Positions 54,209-62,171 of a DNA stretch of 64,000 nucleotides are shown here, in pieces; the first letter of the stretch is position 1, and each line of letters begins with the position of its first letter. A program made the translations under genes and the position numbers. The notes under the pieces are model-generated. The model made no database searches. It saw only the letters and a list, made by a program, of their open reading frames with translations, and was not told the origin of the DNA. This DNA is from Gammaproteobacteria bacterium (lineage in GTDB: Bacteria > Pseudomonadota > Gammaproteobacteria > Steroidobacterales > Steroidobacteraceae), in assembly GCA_016874235.1 (NCBI GenBank), contig VGUJ01000003.1, positions 181,507-245,506 of the forward strand, read 5' to 3'.

Positions 54209-54699
54209 CGCCGGTCTTCCGCGATCAATTGCGACACATCCACCGACACCCGACTCTGGCGACCAAGCAAGTCGAGTAGCACCATGGCTCGATCGGTTCC
54301 TTCCTGCATCTCGAATACGGCCTCGAGACTCGCGTAAGGCCCGGCGACGATGCGCAGCTTCTGGCCCTGCTCGAACAGGGGACGATGCACCTGCGACTCC
54401 TCAGCCCCGGCGCGCAGGAGATCGATCAAAGATTGAGGGACGGTGGCGTAGGTGCCGCCGAATTTCACGAGCGACGCGACGCCGACGGTGCTGCGCACCG
54501 GCGCCCACGACTGCTCCGGCTTCGCACCGACGAAGAGATATCGTGGGAACAGCGGCTCTTCGATCCAGGTCCACTTGAGGCGTCGCTGCTTCTGCACACG
54601 CATGAGTGGGCAAAGCACCTCGAAACCCTGACGCTCGAGATGCTCTTGAGCCAGAACCTCAGATCGAGGTTTGGTGAAGGCAACCAGCCAAGTGACCAT
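54205..54699 (-). CDS. rfaH: Transcription antiterminator RfaH (NusG paralogue)
   Basis: A 164-aa NusG-family protein. The N-terminal NGN domain (WLVAFTKPRSEVLAQEHLERQGFEVLCPLMRVQKQRRLKWTWIEEPLFPRYLFV) carries the RfaH-type extension, and the KOW domain (about 105-160) reads FEQGQKLRIVAGPYASLEAVFEMQEG. Length (E. coli RfaH 162) and KPR/FPRYLFV signatures favour RfaH over NusG, so it should be recruited to ops-containing operons, often LPS or capsule. None is in the window. TACACT (54710-54715) lies 10 nt before the ATG, so transcription likely starts close to the ATG. It heads an overlapping four-gene run. Confidence 0.93.
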   Translation of the reverse strand: MVTWLVAFTKPRSEVLAQEHLERQGFEVLCPLMRVQKQRRLKWTWIEEPLFPRYLFVGAKPEQSWAPVRSTVGVASLVKFGGTYATVPQSLIDLLRAGAEESQVHRPLFEQGQKLRIVAGPYASLEAVFEMQEGTDRAMVLLDLLGRQSRVSVDVSQLIAEDRR

Positions 54700-54737
54700 G
54701 ACGGCCGACAGTGTACCGATGATCGAGGCCCAAGACC

Positions 54738-56561
54738 TCAGGCAGCGGTCTTCGACCGTGCGATCCAGTCGGTGACCGCCTGATCGAGAATCTCGAGCGG
54801 CATGCCGCCGTTCATCAGCAGCACATCGTGGAAGCCCTTGATGTCGAAGGCTTCACCCAACTCACGCTCGGCACGCTCGCGCATGCGCAGGATGGCGAGT
54901 TGCCCGACTTTGTATCCCGTCGCCTGCCCTGGCCACACGACGTACCGCTCGATCTCGCGGGTCACCTCGGCCTCGGTCATTCCCGTCTTGGCCACCATGT
55001 ATTCGATCGCCTGCTCGCGAGACCAACGCTTCGAATGCATACCGGTGTCGACCACTAGTCTGACAGCGCGGAAGATCTCCGCCTGCAGACGACCCAAATC
55101 ACTGAGCGGATCTTGGTCGTAAAGCCCCATATCGGTTTTCGCCAGTCGTTCAGCGTAAAGCGCCCAGCCTTCCGCGTAGGCATTGAAGGGCAGCACCTTC
55201 CGTAAGAGCGGTACACCTTCAATGAGCTGCGCGGCAGAGAGCTGGAAGTGATGCCCGGGCGATCCTTCGTGCACCATTAAGGTCGCGAGACCGTATTTCG
55301 GATTATCTGCCGTATTTTTTTGGTTGATGTAGAAGCGACCCGGACGCGAGCCATCGAGGGCCGGCGGATTGTAGTAACCACCCGGCGAGGAGTCTTGGGA
55401 GTATTCCGGCACGCGGACGATCTCGAGTGGCTGCGGCGGAATTTTATTGAAGAACTTCGGCGCCACCGCCATCACCCGTGCATCGAAGGCTTTCAAATAC
55501 TCAAGCATCTCGGCGCGACCTGACTCGTCGTTCGAGAAGAGCTGATCGGCGCGGTTGTTCAGTTGATTCACCCGCTCGGCGAGCGTCGCGCCCCGGATAC
55601 CCTCGGCCTCCAGGATCGTCAGCATCTCCGTCTCGATTCGAGCTACTTCGCTGAGTCCGAGCTGATGCACTTCATCGGCAGAGAGATCCGTCGTGGTGTT
55701 CGACTTGAGCGCAGCCGAATAAATCGCCTCACCGTTCGGAATGCGCCAGATGCCGGCGTCGTGGTTAGCGGTTTTTCGCAGATCTTCGAAAAGCGTGATC
55801 ATCGCCTCGTAACCCGGGATCACCTCGCGCTGCACGATGTCGGTAGCCTCGGCGAGCATGCGATCGCGGTCAGCTTCCGAAAGGCTTTCGACCCTCTCGA
55901 GCTTGACGGGAAGCGTCGTCACGAGCGCATTACTCGCCGCCCCACCCTTCACGAAGGCCCGCATACCCGTCAGGGCTTGGTCGATCACGAAATCAGGTGG
56001 AACCACACCGTTCGCGCGATCGTCTTCGACGCGAACTTTGACCTCGCGAAGCACGCGACCAAATTCATTGAGACGCGACAGGTAGCGCTCCGCACTGCGT
56101 TCACTTTTGATGACGTGACCGTCGGTGAGGAATTGCGGCAAATCGGCCGTCACACCGGAAATCTGATTGACACGATATCCGGAGTGCTCGAATTCACTCT
56201 GGCGGATGATGTCGTCCAGGAACCACGCCGTCACCTTCCAAGTGAGCAGCTCCTGGCCCTCAAGCCCCTGCGGTCCGTAACGATCGAGCCCCGCGCGCGC
56301 CTGACGCATCCGTTCGAGCGTGCGCTTCTCGTTCGCCTCGGTCTGATCGTCGAGCTTGCCACTATGGATATCGAGCAACGTATCGTCGATCAGACCTAAC
56401 GCAGTCAGCGTCTGCGGCGAGGACAGCGCCAACTGGATCGTGATTTTGTTGACGTAGTTGTTGAGTCCAACCGGGGTGAACCAGAACCACATCGACGCGC
56501 CGGCAACCGCCAGCACGAACAACCCGAGGAACCACGCCAGAATCTTTTTGAGAGTCTTCAA
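54738..56561 (-). CDS. DUF885 family protein (peptidase-like), membrane-anchored
   Basis: A 607-aa DUF885 protein with an N-terminal anchor (KKILAWFLGLFVLAVAGASMWFWF). The remainder is helical and periplasmic, carrying MVHEGSPGHHFQL (about 415-427), an HEGxPGHH zinc-site motif reminiscent of gluzincin peptidases, plus DLGRLQAEIFRAVRLVVDTGMHSKRWSREQAIEYM near the C-terminus. Peptidase activity is inferred from the motif, not proven. The start codon is TTG 56561 with GGAG 5 nt upstream; the next ATG is 23 codons on and would remove the anchor. It lies 23 bp downstream of tRNA-Met on the same strand. Confidence 0.88.
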   Translation of the reverse strand: MKTLKKILAWFLGLFVLAVAGASMWFWFTPVGLNNYVNKITIQLALSSPQTLTALGLIDDTLLDIHSGKLDDQTEANEKRTLERMRQARAGLDRYGPQGLEGQELLTWKVTAWFLDDIIRQSEFEHSGYRVNQISGVTADLPQFLTDGHVIKSERSAERYLSRLNEFGRVLREVKVRVEDDRANGVVPPDFVIDQALTGMRAFVKGGAASNALVTTLPVKLERVESLSEADRDRMLAEATDIVQREVIPGYEAMITLFEDLRKTANHDAGIWRIPNGEAIYSAALKSNTTTDLSADEVHQLGLSEVARIETEMLTILEAEGIRGATLAERVNQLNNRADQLFSNDESGRAEMLEYLKAFDARVMAVAPKFFNKIPPQPLEIVRVPEYSQDSSPGGYYNPPALDGSRPGRFYINQKNTADNPKYGLATLMVHEGSPGHHFQLSAAQLIEGVPLLRKVLPFNAYAEGWALYAERLAKTDMGLYDQDPLSDLGRLQAEIFRAVRLVVDTGMHSKRWSREQAIEYMVAKTGMTEAEVTREIERYVVWPGQATGYKVGQLAILRMRERAERELGEAFDIKGFHDVLLMNGGMPLEILDQAVTDWIARSKTAA

Positions 56562-56584
56562 CGGAACTCCGCGCTTTTTAATAG

Positions 56585-56661
56585 TGGTGGAAAGGGAGGG
56601 ACTCGAACCCTCGACCCCGGCATTATGAGTGCCGTGCTCTAACCAGCTGAGCTACCTTTCC
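56585..56661 (-). tRNA. Elongator tRNA-Met (anticodon CAU)
   Basis: On the minus strand this 77-nt gene folds as a cloverleaf: GGAAAGG/CCTTTCC acceptor stem, D-loop AGCTCAGCTGGTTAGAGC, anticodon stem CGGCA/TGCCG with loop CTCATAA (anticodon CAT), a GGTTCGAGTCC T-arm and an encoded CCA (56585-56587). The arm sequences resemble elongator tRNA-Met. The initiator is excluded by the paired first acceptor base, and tRNA-Ile2 (modified CAU) is less likely. Confidence 0.93.
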
Positions 56662-56710
56662 AAGTCGGCGGCCGAAAAGGGCCGGGAGTTTGGTCGGCCC
56701 CGCCCCGCCC

Positions 56711-56716
56711 TGTCAA
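56711..56716 (-). promoter_or_regulatory. Possible -35 box of the tRNA-Met promoter
   Basis: A consensus TTGACA on the minus strand, followed after 17-18 bp by a GC-rich discriminator and a poor -10 (CCAAAC/CAAACT). It sits 49 bp before the mature tRNA 5' end, in the ilvE-tRNA gap. Confidence 0.35.
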
Positions 56717-56723
56717 GGCAGGC

Positions 56724-57731
56724 TCAGACCCGGGTCAACCAGCCGTGCGGATCAGGCGCCTGGCCCTGCTGCACGGCCACGAGCGCCGCACGCAGCTTGA
56801 GGGTCTCGGGGCCGACCGGCCCGTCGCCAACCCGATGCTCGACACCCTGACGCACGAGCGTGCCGACGCTCGACAGCACCGCCGCCGTACCCGAGAGCGC
56901 CGCTTCGCCGGTCTTGATCCAGTCCATCATTTCATCGACCGAAAACACGCGCTCCTCGATGCGATACCCCATGTCACGGGCGATCGTGAGCAGAGAGTCG
57001 CGCGTGACGCCGTGCAGGAAACTTTTGTCGAGACTGCGCGTCAGGATGTGGCCGGGACGGAACAACAGGAAATTGGAGGCGCCGGTCTCCTGCACTTCTC
57101 CACCCGGACAGAAGAGCACCTGATCGACCCCATGCGCTTTGCGCGCTGCGAGTGTCGGACCCATGGCCGCCGCGTAGTTACCTCCGGTTTTCACCATGCC
57201 GAGGTGTGGCGCACAACGCTGTGCCTGTTCTTCGACCAAAATTTTGAGTGGTCGGATGCCACCGGCAAAGTAATCCCACACCGGGCTCGCGAGCACGACG
57301 AGACAGGCCTCGTTGGAGGGCGTGGAGGCCGCGCCGATGTTCGGCATCGTTCCGAACAGTAACGGACGCAGATAGAGCGCGCCGGGCGCCTCAGGAACGT
57401 CGGCGCGAACGCGATCGACGAGCGCATTGACCATGTTGGCGAGCAGCGCGGGATCGGGTTCGGGAAGAATCAGCGCCTGAGCACTGCGGCGCATACGCTC
57501 AATGTGTCGCGCAAGACGGAACACTTGCACCGAACCATCGGGATGACGATAGGCCTTGAAGCCCTCGAAGCAGGCGCTACCGTAGTGCAGCGCATGGGCA
57601 GCCGGATGCATCTCAAGAGGTCCCGTACGGCGCAACTCCATCGGCGACCATACACCCTCGCGATACCAAGCGACGGCCATGGTGTCGGTGAGGATGCTGC
57701 CAAAAGGCGCGTTCTTGGGGCTGGCCGTCAT
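56724..57731 (-). CDS. ilvE: Branched-chain amino acid aminotransferase
   Basis: A 335-aa fold-type IV PLP enzyme that transaminates leucine, isoleucine and valine. It has ALHYGSACFEGFKAYRHPDGSVQVFRLARHIERM, GALYLRPLLFGTM, the Schiff-base Lys in LGMVKTGGNYAAAM (about 190), VLFCPGGEVQETGASNFLL and LHGVTRDSLLTIARDMGYRIEER. It belongs to the longer BCAT-II-like group. It overlaps the GntR-family gene upstream by 4 nt, in an operon with ivd, so a catabolic role (leucine to 2-oxoisocaproate) is implied in addition to, or instead of, biosynthesis. Confidence 0.93.
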   Translation of the reverse strand: MTASPKNAPFGSILTDTMAVAWYREGVWSPMELRRTGPLEMHPAAHALHYGSACFEGFKAYRHPDGSVQVFRLARHIERMRRSAQALILPEPDPALLANMVNALVDRVRADVPEAPGALYLRPLLFGTMPNIGAASTPSNEACLVVLASPVWDYFAGGIRPLKILVEEQAQRCAPHLGMVKTGGNYAAAMGPTLAARKAHGVDQVLFCPGGEVQETGASNFLLFRPGHILTRSLDKSFLHGVTRDSLLTIARDMGYRIEERVFSVDEMMDWIKTGEAALSGTAAVLSSVGTLVRQGVEHRVGDGPVGPETLKLRAALVAVQQGQAPDPHGWLTRV

Positions 57732-58498
57732 CGTTTTCTACTCCGGGTCTTGGGTGTCAATGATGCACCACCTGCGGCGGCGATGGGGAGCCCGAGGTCG
57801 ATACCGGCGAGCTCGAACCCACGTCGATAGTCGCGAATGTGCTTCTCGCACCACGTGCGGGCGGCTGCGGCATCGCCACGCTCGACGGCCTCGAGAATAC
57901 GTCGTTGCGCCGCCGCGATACGCGAGCGCGCTTGCGGTACGACTTCGATGAGACGCACGAGCGACGAGCCGAGTAACTGTAGCAACGGCTCTTGACTCAA
58001 CGACAGGACGTTATTCGCGGCCGCAGCAGCGAGCGCTCGAAAAAACTCAGCGGCCTGCGCGGCGGCCCGCGCGGTATCGGCATGCTCCGCATCAGCCATC
58101 GTTGCGGTAAGCGCAGACACGGTCTCGGGCGTTCGGCGAAGCGCGGCGAGCTCGGCCACTTCAGGCTCGATGAGCGTCATGGTCTCCCAAACCTCTGCCA
58201 CCGTCGCCTGATGCAGCGTGAGCGCACGGGTTACGCCGCTTGCGATTGCAAGCCGATCGGGTCGCGTCACCATCATGAGCTTGGAGCCGCGCTCGCGACG
58301 CAAGAGTCCACCCGACTCGAGTTCACGTAGCGCTTCGCGAATGGTCGAACGATGGACACCGAGTTGCCGCGCAAGCTCGAGCTCGGCGGGCAATCGATCA
58401 CCCGGCTGCAGCGTACCTTCGGTGATACGCGCCGTGAGAGCCGCCGCGACCTTGCGGTAGGCCGGCTCGAGTTTGAGCGGGACGAAAGGCTCAGTCAT
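57728..58498 (-). CDS. GntR/FadR-family transcriptional regulator (FCD type)
   Basis: A 256-aa regulator. The N-terminal winged helix-turn-helix (about 15-75, PGDRLPAELELARQLGVHRSTIREALRELESGGLLRRERGSKLMM) is classic GntR, and the C-terminal FCD-like helical ligand domain spans about 95-230 (WETMTLIEPEVAELAALRRTPETV). FCD proteins bind short organic acids or acyl compounds. It sits between ivd and ilvE with overlapping or near-overlapping ends, and a FadR-type palindrome lies before ivd and mccB, so it is the obvious controller of leucine degradation and of itself. ATG 58498 is preferred over GTG 58507. Ligand unknown. Confidence 0.93.
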   Translation of the reverse strand: MTEPFVPLKLEPAYRKVAAALTARITEGTLQPGDRLPAELELARQLGVHRSTIREALRELESGGLLRRERGSKLMMVTRPDRLAIASGVTRALTLHQATVAEVWETMTLIEPEVAELAALRRTPETVSALTATMADAEHADTARAAAQAAEFFRALAAAAANNVLSLSQEPLLQLLGSSLVRLIEVVPQARSRIAAAQRRILEAVERGDAAAARTWCEKHIRDYRRGFELAGIDLGLPIAAAGGASLTPKTRSRKR

Positions 58499-58507
58499 GG
58501 CGGACAC

Positions 58508-59680
58508 TCAGGCCGAGCGCTCGAAAAGCTCACGACCGATCAGCATGCGGCGAATCTCTTGAGTGCCCGCGCCGATTTCATAGAGCTTGGCATCGCGCAC
58601 CAAGCGACCTGCGGGGTAATCATTGATGTAGCCGTTCCCTCCCAGGCACTGCAGCGCCTCGAGGGCCATCTTGGTCGCCTTGTCGGCAGAAAAAAGAATG
58701 GCTGCCGCCGCATCGTGACGACGACATCGACCTTCGTCGCAGGCTCGACCCACGGCATAGACGAGCGATCGTGCCGCGGCAAAGTCCGTATACATGTCGG
58801 CGAGCTTCGCCTGCATGAGTTGGAACGTTCCGATCGGCGCACCGAACTGACGACGGTCGTGTAGGTAAGGCAACACAAGATCGAGCGCGGCCGCCATGAT
58901 GCCGAGCGGTCCGCCCGCGAGCACGGCACGCTCATAGTCGAGCCCGCTCATTAAAACCGCCGTGCCGCGATCGATCTCACCGAGCACGTTTTCGGCAGGC
59001 ACGACGCAATCCTCGAGCACGAGCTCGCAGGTGTTGGAACCGCGCATGCCGAACTTGTCGAGTTTAGGCGAGCGCGAGAACCCGGGGAAACTCGACTCGA
59101 CGATGAACGCCGTCACACCCTTAGGTGCCAGGCGCGGGTTAGTGCGTGCATAGATGACGAGCACCTCGGCATCGGGACCGTTGGTGATCCACATCTTTCG
59201 ACCATTAAGCACGAAGTGGTCACCGCGACGCTCGGCTCGCATCTGCATGGAGAGCACGTCTGACCCCGCCCCGGGCTCGGACATGGCGAGCGCCCCGATC
59301 CACGCCCCGCTCACGAGACGCGGCAGGTATCGGTCGCGCTGCGCATCGCTGCCGTTGAGTCGGATCTGGTTGATGCAAAGATTGGAGTGCGCGCCGTAGC
59401 TGAGCCCCACCGAGGCGGAGGCCCGCGAAATCTCTTCCATGGCGATGATGTGGGCGAGGTAGCCGAGATCGCTGCCACCCCAACGGGCCGGCACCGTCAT
59501 CCCGAGCAAGCCCTGCTCGCCCAACTTGGTCCAAAGCGCCTTCGGGAAATCATTGAGGCGGTCGATCTCCGCCGCAGCCGGGGCGATCTCGGCCTCGGCG
59601 AAGCGTCGAACCGTATCGCGTACCTCGGCCAGGGTGTCGTCCTGCAGGGGGTCGAGGAAAAGTTCTGCTGCCACCGCCAT
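58508..59680 (-). CDS. ivd: Isovaleryl-CoA dehydrogenase
   Basis: This 390-aa FAD acyl-CoA dehydrogenase converts isovaleryl-CoA to 3-methylcrotonyl-CoA in leucine catabolism (LiuA). The decisive feature is the catalytic Glu250 in [15 protein letters not shown], the isovaleryl-CoA dehydrogenase position, while the usual C-terminal MCAD-type Glu is Gly ([12 protein letters not shown]). [15 protein letters not shown] and [23 protein letters not shown] are typical ACAD motifs. A GGAGG lies 7 nt before ATG 59680, which fits the family N-terminus. It is the first gene of the ivd-gntR-ilvE run and is divergent from mccB. Confidence 0.95.
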   Translation of the reverse strand: MAVAAELFLDPLQDDTLAEVRDTVRRFAEAEIAPAAAEIDRLNDFPKALWTKLGEQGLLGMTVPARWGGSDLGYLAHIIAMEEISRASASVGLSYGAHSNLCINQIRLNGSDAQRDRYLPRLVSGAWIGALAMSEPGAGSDVLSMQMRAERRGDHFVLNGRKMWITNGPDAEVLVIYARTNPRLAPKGVTAFIVESSFPGFSRSPKLDKFGMRGSNTCELVLEDCVVPAENVLGEIDRGTAVLMSGLDYERAVLAGGPLGIMAAALDLVLPYLHDRRQFGAPIGTFQLMQAKLADMYTDFAAARSLVYAVGRACDEGRCRRHDAAAAILFSADKATKMALEALQCLGGNGYINDYPAGRLVRDAKLYEIGAGTQEIRRMLIGRELFERSA

Positions 59681-59706
59681 GGCGTTGCCTCCGAACCATA
59701 AATGGT

Positions 59707-59725
59707 AGTATTGTCCGACAATACT
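59707..59725. promoter_or_regulatory. Candidate GntR-family operator between ivd and mccB, with overlapping promoters
   Basis: AGTATTGTCCGACAATACT is a perfect 9-1-9 palindrome; its core TTGTCCGACAA fits the FadR-subfamily pattern TNGTNNNACNA. It overlaps promoter-like elements in both directions: TTGTCC-16-TTTAAT (59711-59738) for mccB and, on the minus strand, TTGCAG-16-TACCAT for ivd. Binding there should repress both operons together. The likely protein is the GntR-family regulator encoded at 57728-58498. Confidence 0.7.
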
Positions 59726-59760
59726 GCAACCCTTTAATGTTTTGCACAAGAGGGGCCGGC

Positions 59761-61368
59761 ATGACGGTCATCGAGTCGACGGTCGATCGAAATAGCGCGG
59801 AGTTCGCCACGCGCTCGGCAGCCATGCGAGAGCTCGTAGCCGACCTGCGTCGCAAGCTCGATGAGGTCGCGGCCGGCGGTGGAGCCCAAGCGCGCGAGCG
59901 CCACGTGGGCCGCGGCAAGCTGCTCCCACGCGAGCGCATCGAGTTATTGCTCGATGCGGGAACACCCTTTCTCGAGTTCTCTCCCCTCGCCGCAGACGGC
60001 CTGTATGGCGGCGAGGCGCCGGCTGCGGGGCTCATCACCGGTATCGGTCGTATCGCCGGTCGCGAGTGCGTCATCGTCTGCAACGATGCCACGGTCAAGG
60101 GTGGCACCTACTACCCCATCACGGTCAAAAAACATCTGCGCGCGCAGGAGATTGCCCGCGAGAACCGCCTGCCCTGCGTTTACCTCGTCGATTCGGGTGG
60201 CGCGAACCTCCCGAACCAAGACGAAGTGTTTGCCGATCGCGAACACTTCGGTCGTATCTTTTTCAACCAGGCGAGCCTGTCCGCCGAAGGCATCGCTCAG
60301 ATTGCCGTCGTGCTCGGCAGTTGCACGGCCGGCGGTGCGTATGTACCGGCGATGAGCGACGAGTCGATCATCGTGCGTAATCAGGGCACGATTTTTTTAG
60401 GCGGGCCGCCCCTCGTCAAAGCGGCGACCGGCGAAGAAGTCTCGGCTGAAGATCTCGGCGGGGGCGACGTCCACACTCGCCTCTCGGGCGTCGTCGACCA
60501 TCTGGCTGCCAACGATGCCGAAGCCTTGGGGCGCGCGCGGCAGATCGTTGGCGCCCTCAATAGCACGAAGCCTCTGGGTCCGGTCATGCGCGCGCCGAAA
60601 CCACCGCGCTACCCGGCCGAAGACCTCTACGGTCTCGTGCCGACCGATCTGCGAACCCCGTTCGAGGTTCGCGAGGTCATCGCGAGGCTCGTCGACGATA
60701 GCGAATTCGACGAGTTCAAAGCGCGTTATGGCACGACACTCGTGACGGGGTTTGCGCACCTCGAGGGTATGCCGATCGGCATCATCGCCAACAACGGCAT
60801 CCTGTTCTCTGAGTCGGCACAAAAAGGTGCACATTTCATTGAGCTGTCGTGCCAGAGAAAGATTCCGTTGGTCTTCCTGCAGAACATCACGGGGTTCATG
60901 GTCGGTCGAAAGTATGAGAACGAGGGTATCGCACGCCACGGCGCCAAGATGGTCACTGCGGTCGCCTGTGCCCGAGTTCCGAAGCTCACCGTCGTGATCG
61001 GCGGAAGCTTCGGTGCCGGCAACTACGCGATGTGCGGTCGTGCTTATTCGCCCCGATTTCTTTGGATGTGGCCCAACTCCCGCATCAGCGTCATGGGCGG
61101 CGAGCAGGCGGCTCAGGTGCTGGCTCGTGTGCGTCGTGACGGCATCGAGTCACGCGGCGGCAGCTGGAGCCCCGGCGAGCAAGAGTCGTTCATGGATCCG
61201 ATCCGACGGCAGTACGAGATTCAAGGTCACCCCTACTACGCGACTGCGCGCCTCTGGGACGACGGCATCATCGACCCGATCGATACCCGCCGGGTGCTGG
61301 CGCTCGGCCTCGCCGCCTCGCTCAACGCCCCGATTCCCGAGACGCGCTTCGGCGTCTTCCGCATGTGA
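59761..61368 (+). CDS. mccB: 3-Methylcrotonyl-CoA carboxylase beta subunit (carboxyltransferase)
   Basis: A 535-aa carboxyltransferase moving CO2 from biotin to 3-methylcrotonyl-CoA (LiuB). It carries [104 protein letters not shown] and the second crotonase-like half [38 protein letters not shown]. Exactly this length (535) is usual for MccB. ATG 59761 has GAGGGG 6 nt upstream. It is 8 bp from liuC and divergent from ivd. Confidence 0.96.
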   Translation: MTVIESTVDRNSAEFATRSAAMRELVADLRRKLDEVAAGGGAQARERHVGRGKLLPRERIELLLDAGTPFLEFSPLAADGLYGGEAPAAGLITGIGRIAGRECVIVCNDATVKGGTYYPITVKKHLRAQEIARENRLPCVYLVDSGGANLPNQDEVFADREHFGRIFFNQASLSAEGIAQIAVVLGSCTAGGAYVPAMSDESIIVRNQGTIFLGGPPLVKAATGEEVSAEDLGGGDVHTRLSGVVDHLAANDAEALGRARQIVGALNSTKPLGPVMRAPKPPRYPAEDLYGLVPTDLRTPFEVREVIARLVDDSEFDEFKARYGTTLVTGFAHLEGMPIGIIANNGILFSESAQKGAHFIELSCQRKIPLVFLQNITGFMVGRKYENEGIARHGAKMVTAVACARVPKLTVVIGGSFGAGNYAMCGRAYSPRFLWMWPNSRISVMGGEQAAQVLARVRRDGIESRGGSWSPGEQESFMDPIRRQYEIQGHPYYATARLWDDGIIDPIDTRRVLALGLAASLNAPIPETRFGVFRM

Positions 61369-61376
61369 GGTCGATC

Positions 61377-62171
61377 ATGTCGAACGCCTCTCAAACGCTC
61401 GAGTGCACGGTTCAAGAGGGCATCGCGAAGCTCTGGCTCGCACGCCCTGCCCAACGTAATGCGCTCGATGAAGCGCTCATGGCCGAACTCACCTCTGCGG
61501 TTCGAGATCTCGGCGATCGCTCCGACGTTCGGGTGATCGTGCTCGGTGGCCTGGGTAAGGCGTTTTGTGCGGGCGCCGATCTCAACTGGATGACGCGCGC
61601 GGCCCGCTACACCCGTGAGCAGAACGTCGAAGACGTTGCACGACTCTCTACTCTGCTGCAAACGCTCGATCACGTTCGTAAACCGACGATCGCTCGAGTA
61701 CATGGTGCGTGTTATGCCGGCGCCACGGGCCTCGTTGCCGCATGCGATCTTGCGATCGCCGCAGACGACGCACGGTTCTGCTTTTCTGAGGTGCGCCTCG
61801 GGCTCGTCCCCGCGACGATTTCACCCTATGTGCAACGAGCCATGGGCTATCGCGCTGCGCTGCAGCATATGCTCACGGCTGACGTGTTCGACTCGACGAC
61901 GGCCTTGCGCACCGGACTCATCAACGAAGTCGTGCCAGTCGATCAACTCGATTCACGCATCGATACGCTCGCCCATACGCTTCGCAGCGCCGGATCGCGT
62001 GCACTCGCGGAAACCAAACGTCTGCTGCGACACATTCATGGACAGCCGATTAACGCCGGTATCATCCGCGAAACGATCGAGTGCATTGCCGATGCGCGGG
62101 TGTCGGCCGAGGGCGTCGAAGGCGTCCGCGCATTGCTCGCCGGCGAAAAACCCCGCTGGAGCGGCGAATGA
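61377..62171 (+). CDS. liuC: Enoyl-CoA hydratase/isomerase, probable methylglutaconyl-CoA hydratase
   Basis: A 264-aa crotonase-fold hydratase expected to convert 3-methylglutaconyl-CoA to HMG-CoA. It shows VIVLGGLGKAFCAGADLNWM (oxyanion hole) and GACYAGATGLVAACDLAIAADDARFCFSEVRLGLVPATISPYV, with the acid/base Glu in FSEVRLGLVP. Position between mccB and mccA is the normal liuB-liuC-liuD arrangement and makes the assignment stronger than sequence alone. ATG 61377 has a GAGG 6 nt upstream; a GTG at 61365 overlapping the mccB stop is less likely. It overlaps mccA by 4 nt (ATGA). Confidence 0.92.
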   Translation: MSNASQTLECTVQEGIAKLWLARPAQRNALDEALMAELTSAVRDLGDRSDVRVIVLGGLGKAFCAGADLNWMTRAARYTREQNVEDVARLSTLLQTLDHVRKPTIARVHGACYAGATGLVAACDLAIAADDARFCFSEVRLGLVPATISPYVQRAMGYRAALQHMLTADVFDSTTALRTGLINEVVPVDQLDSRIDTLAHTLRSAGSRALAETKRLLRHIHGQPINAGIIRETIECIADARVSAEGVEGVRALLAGEKPRWSGE

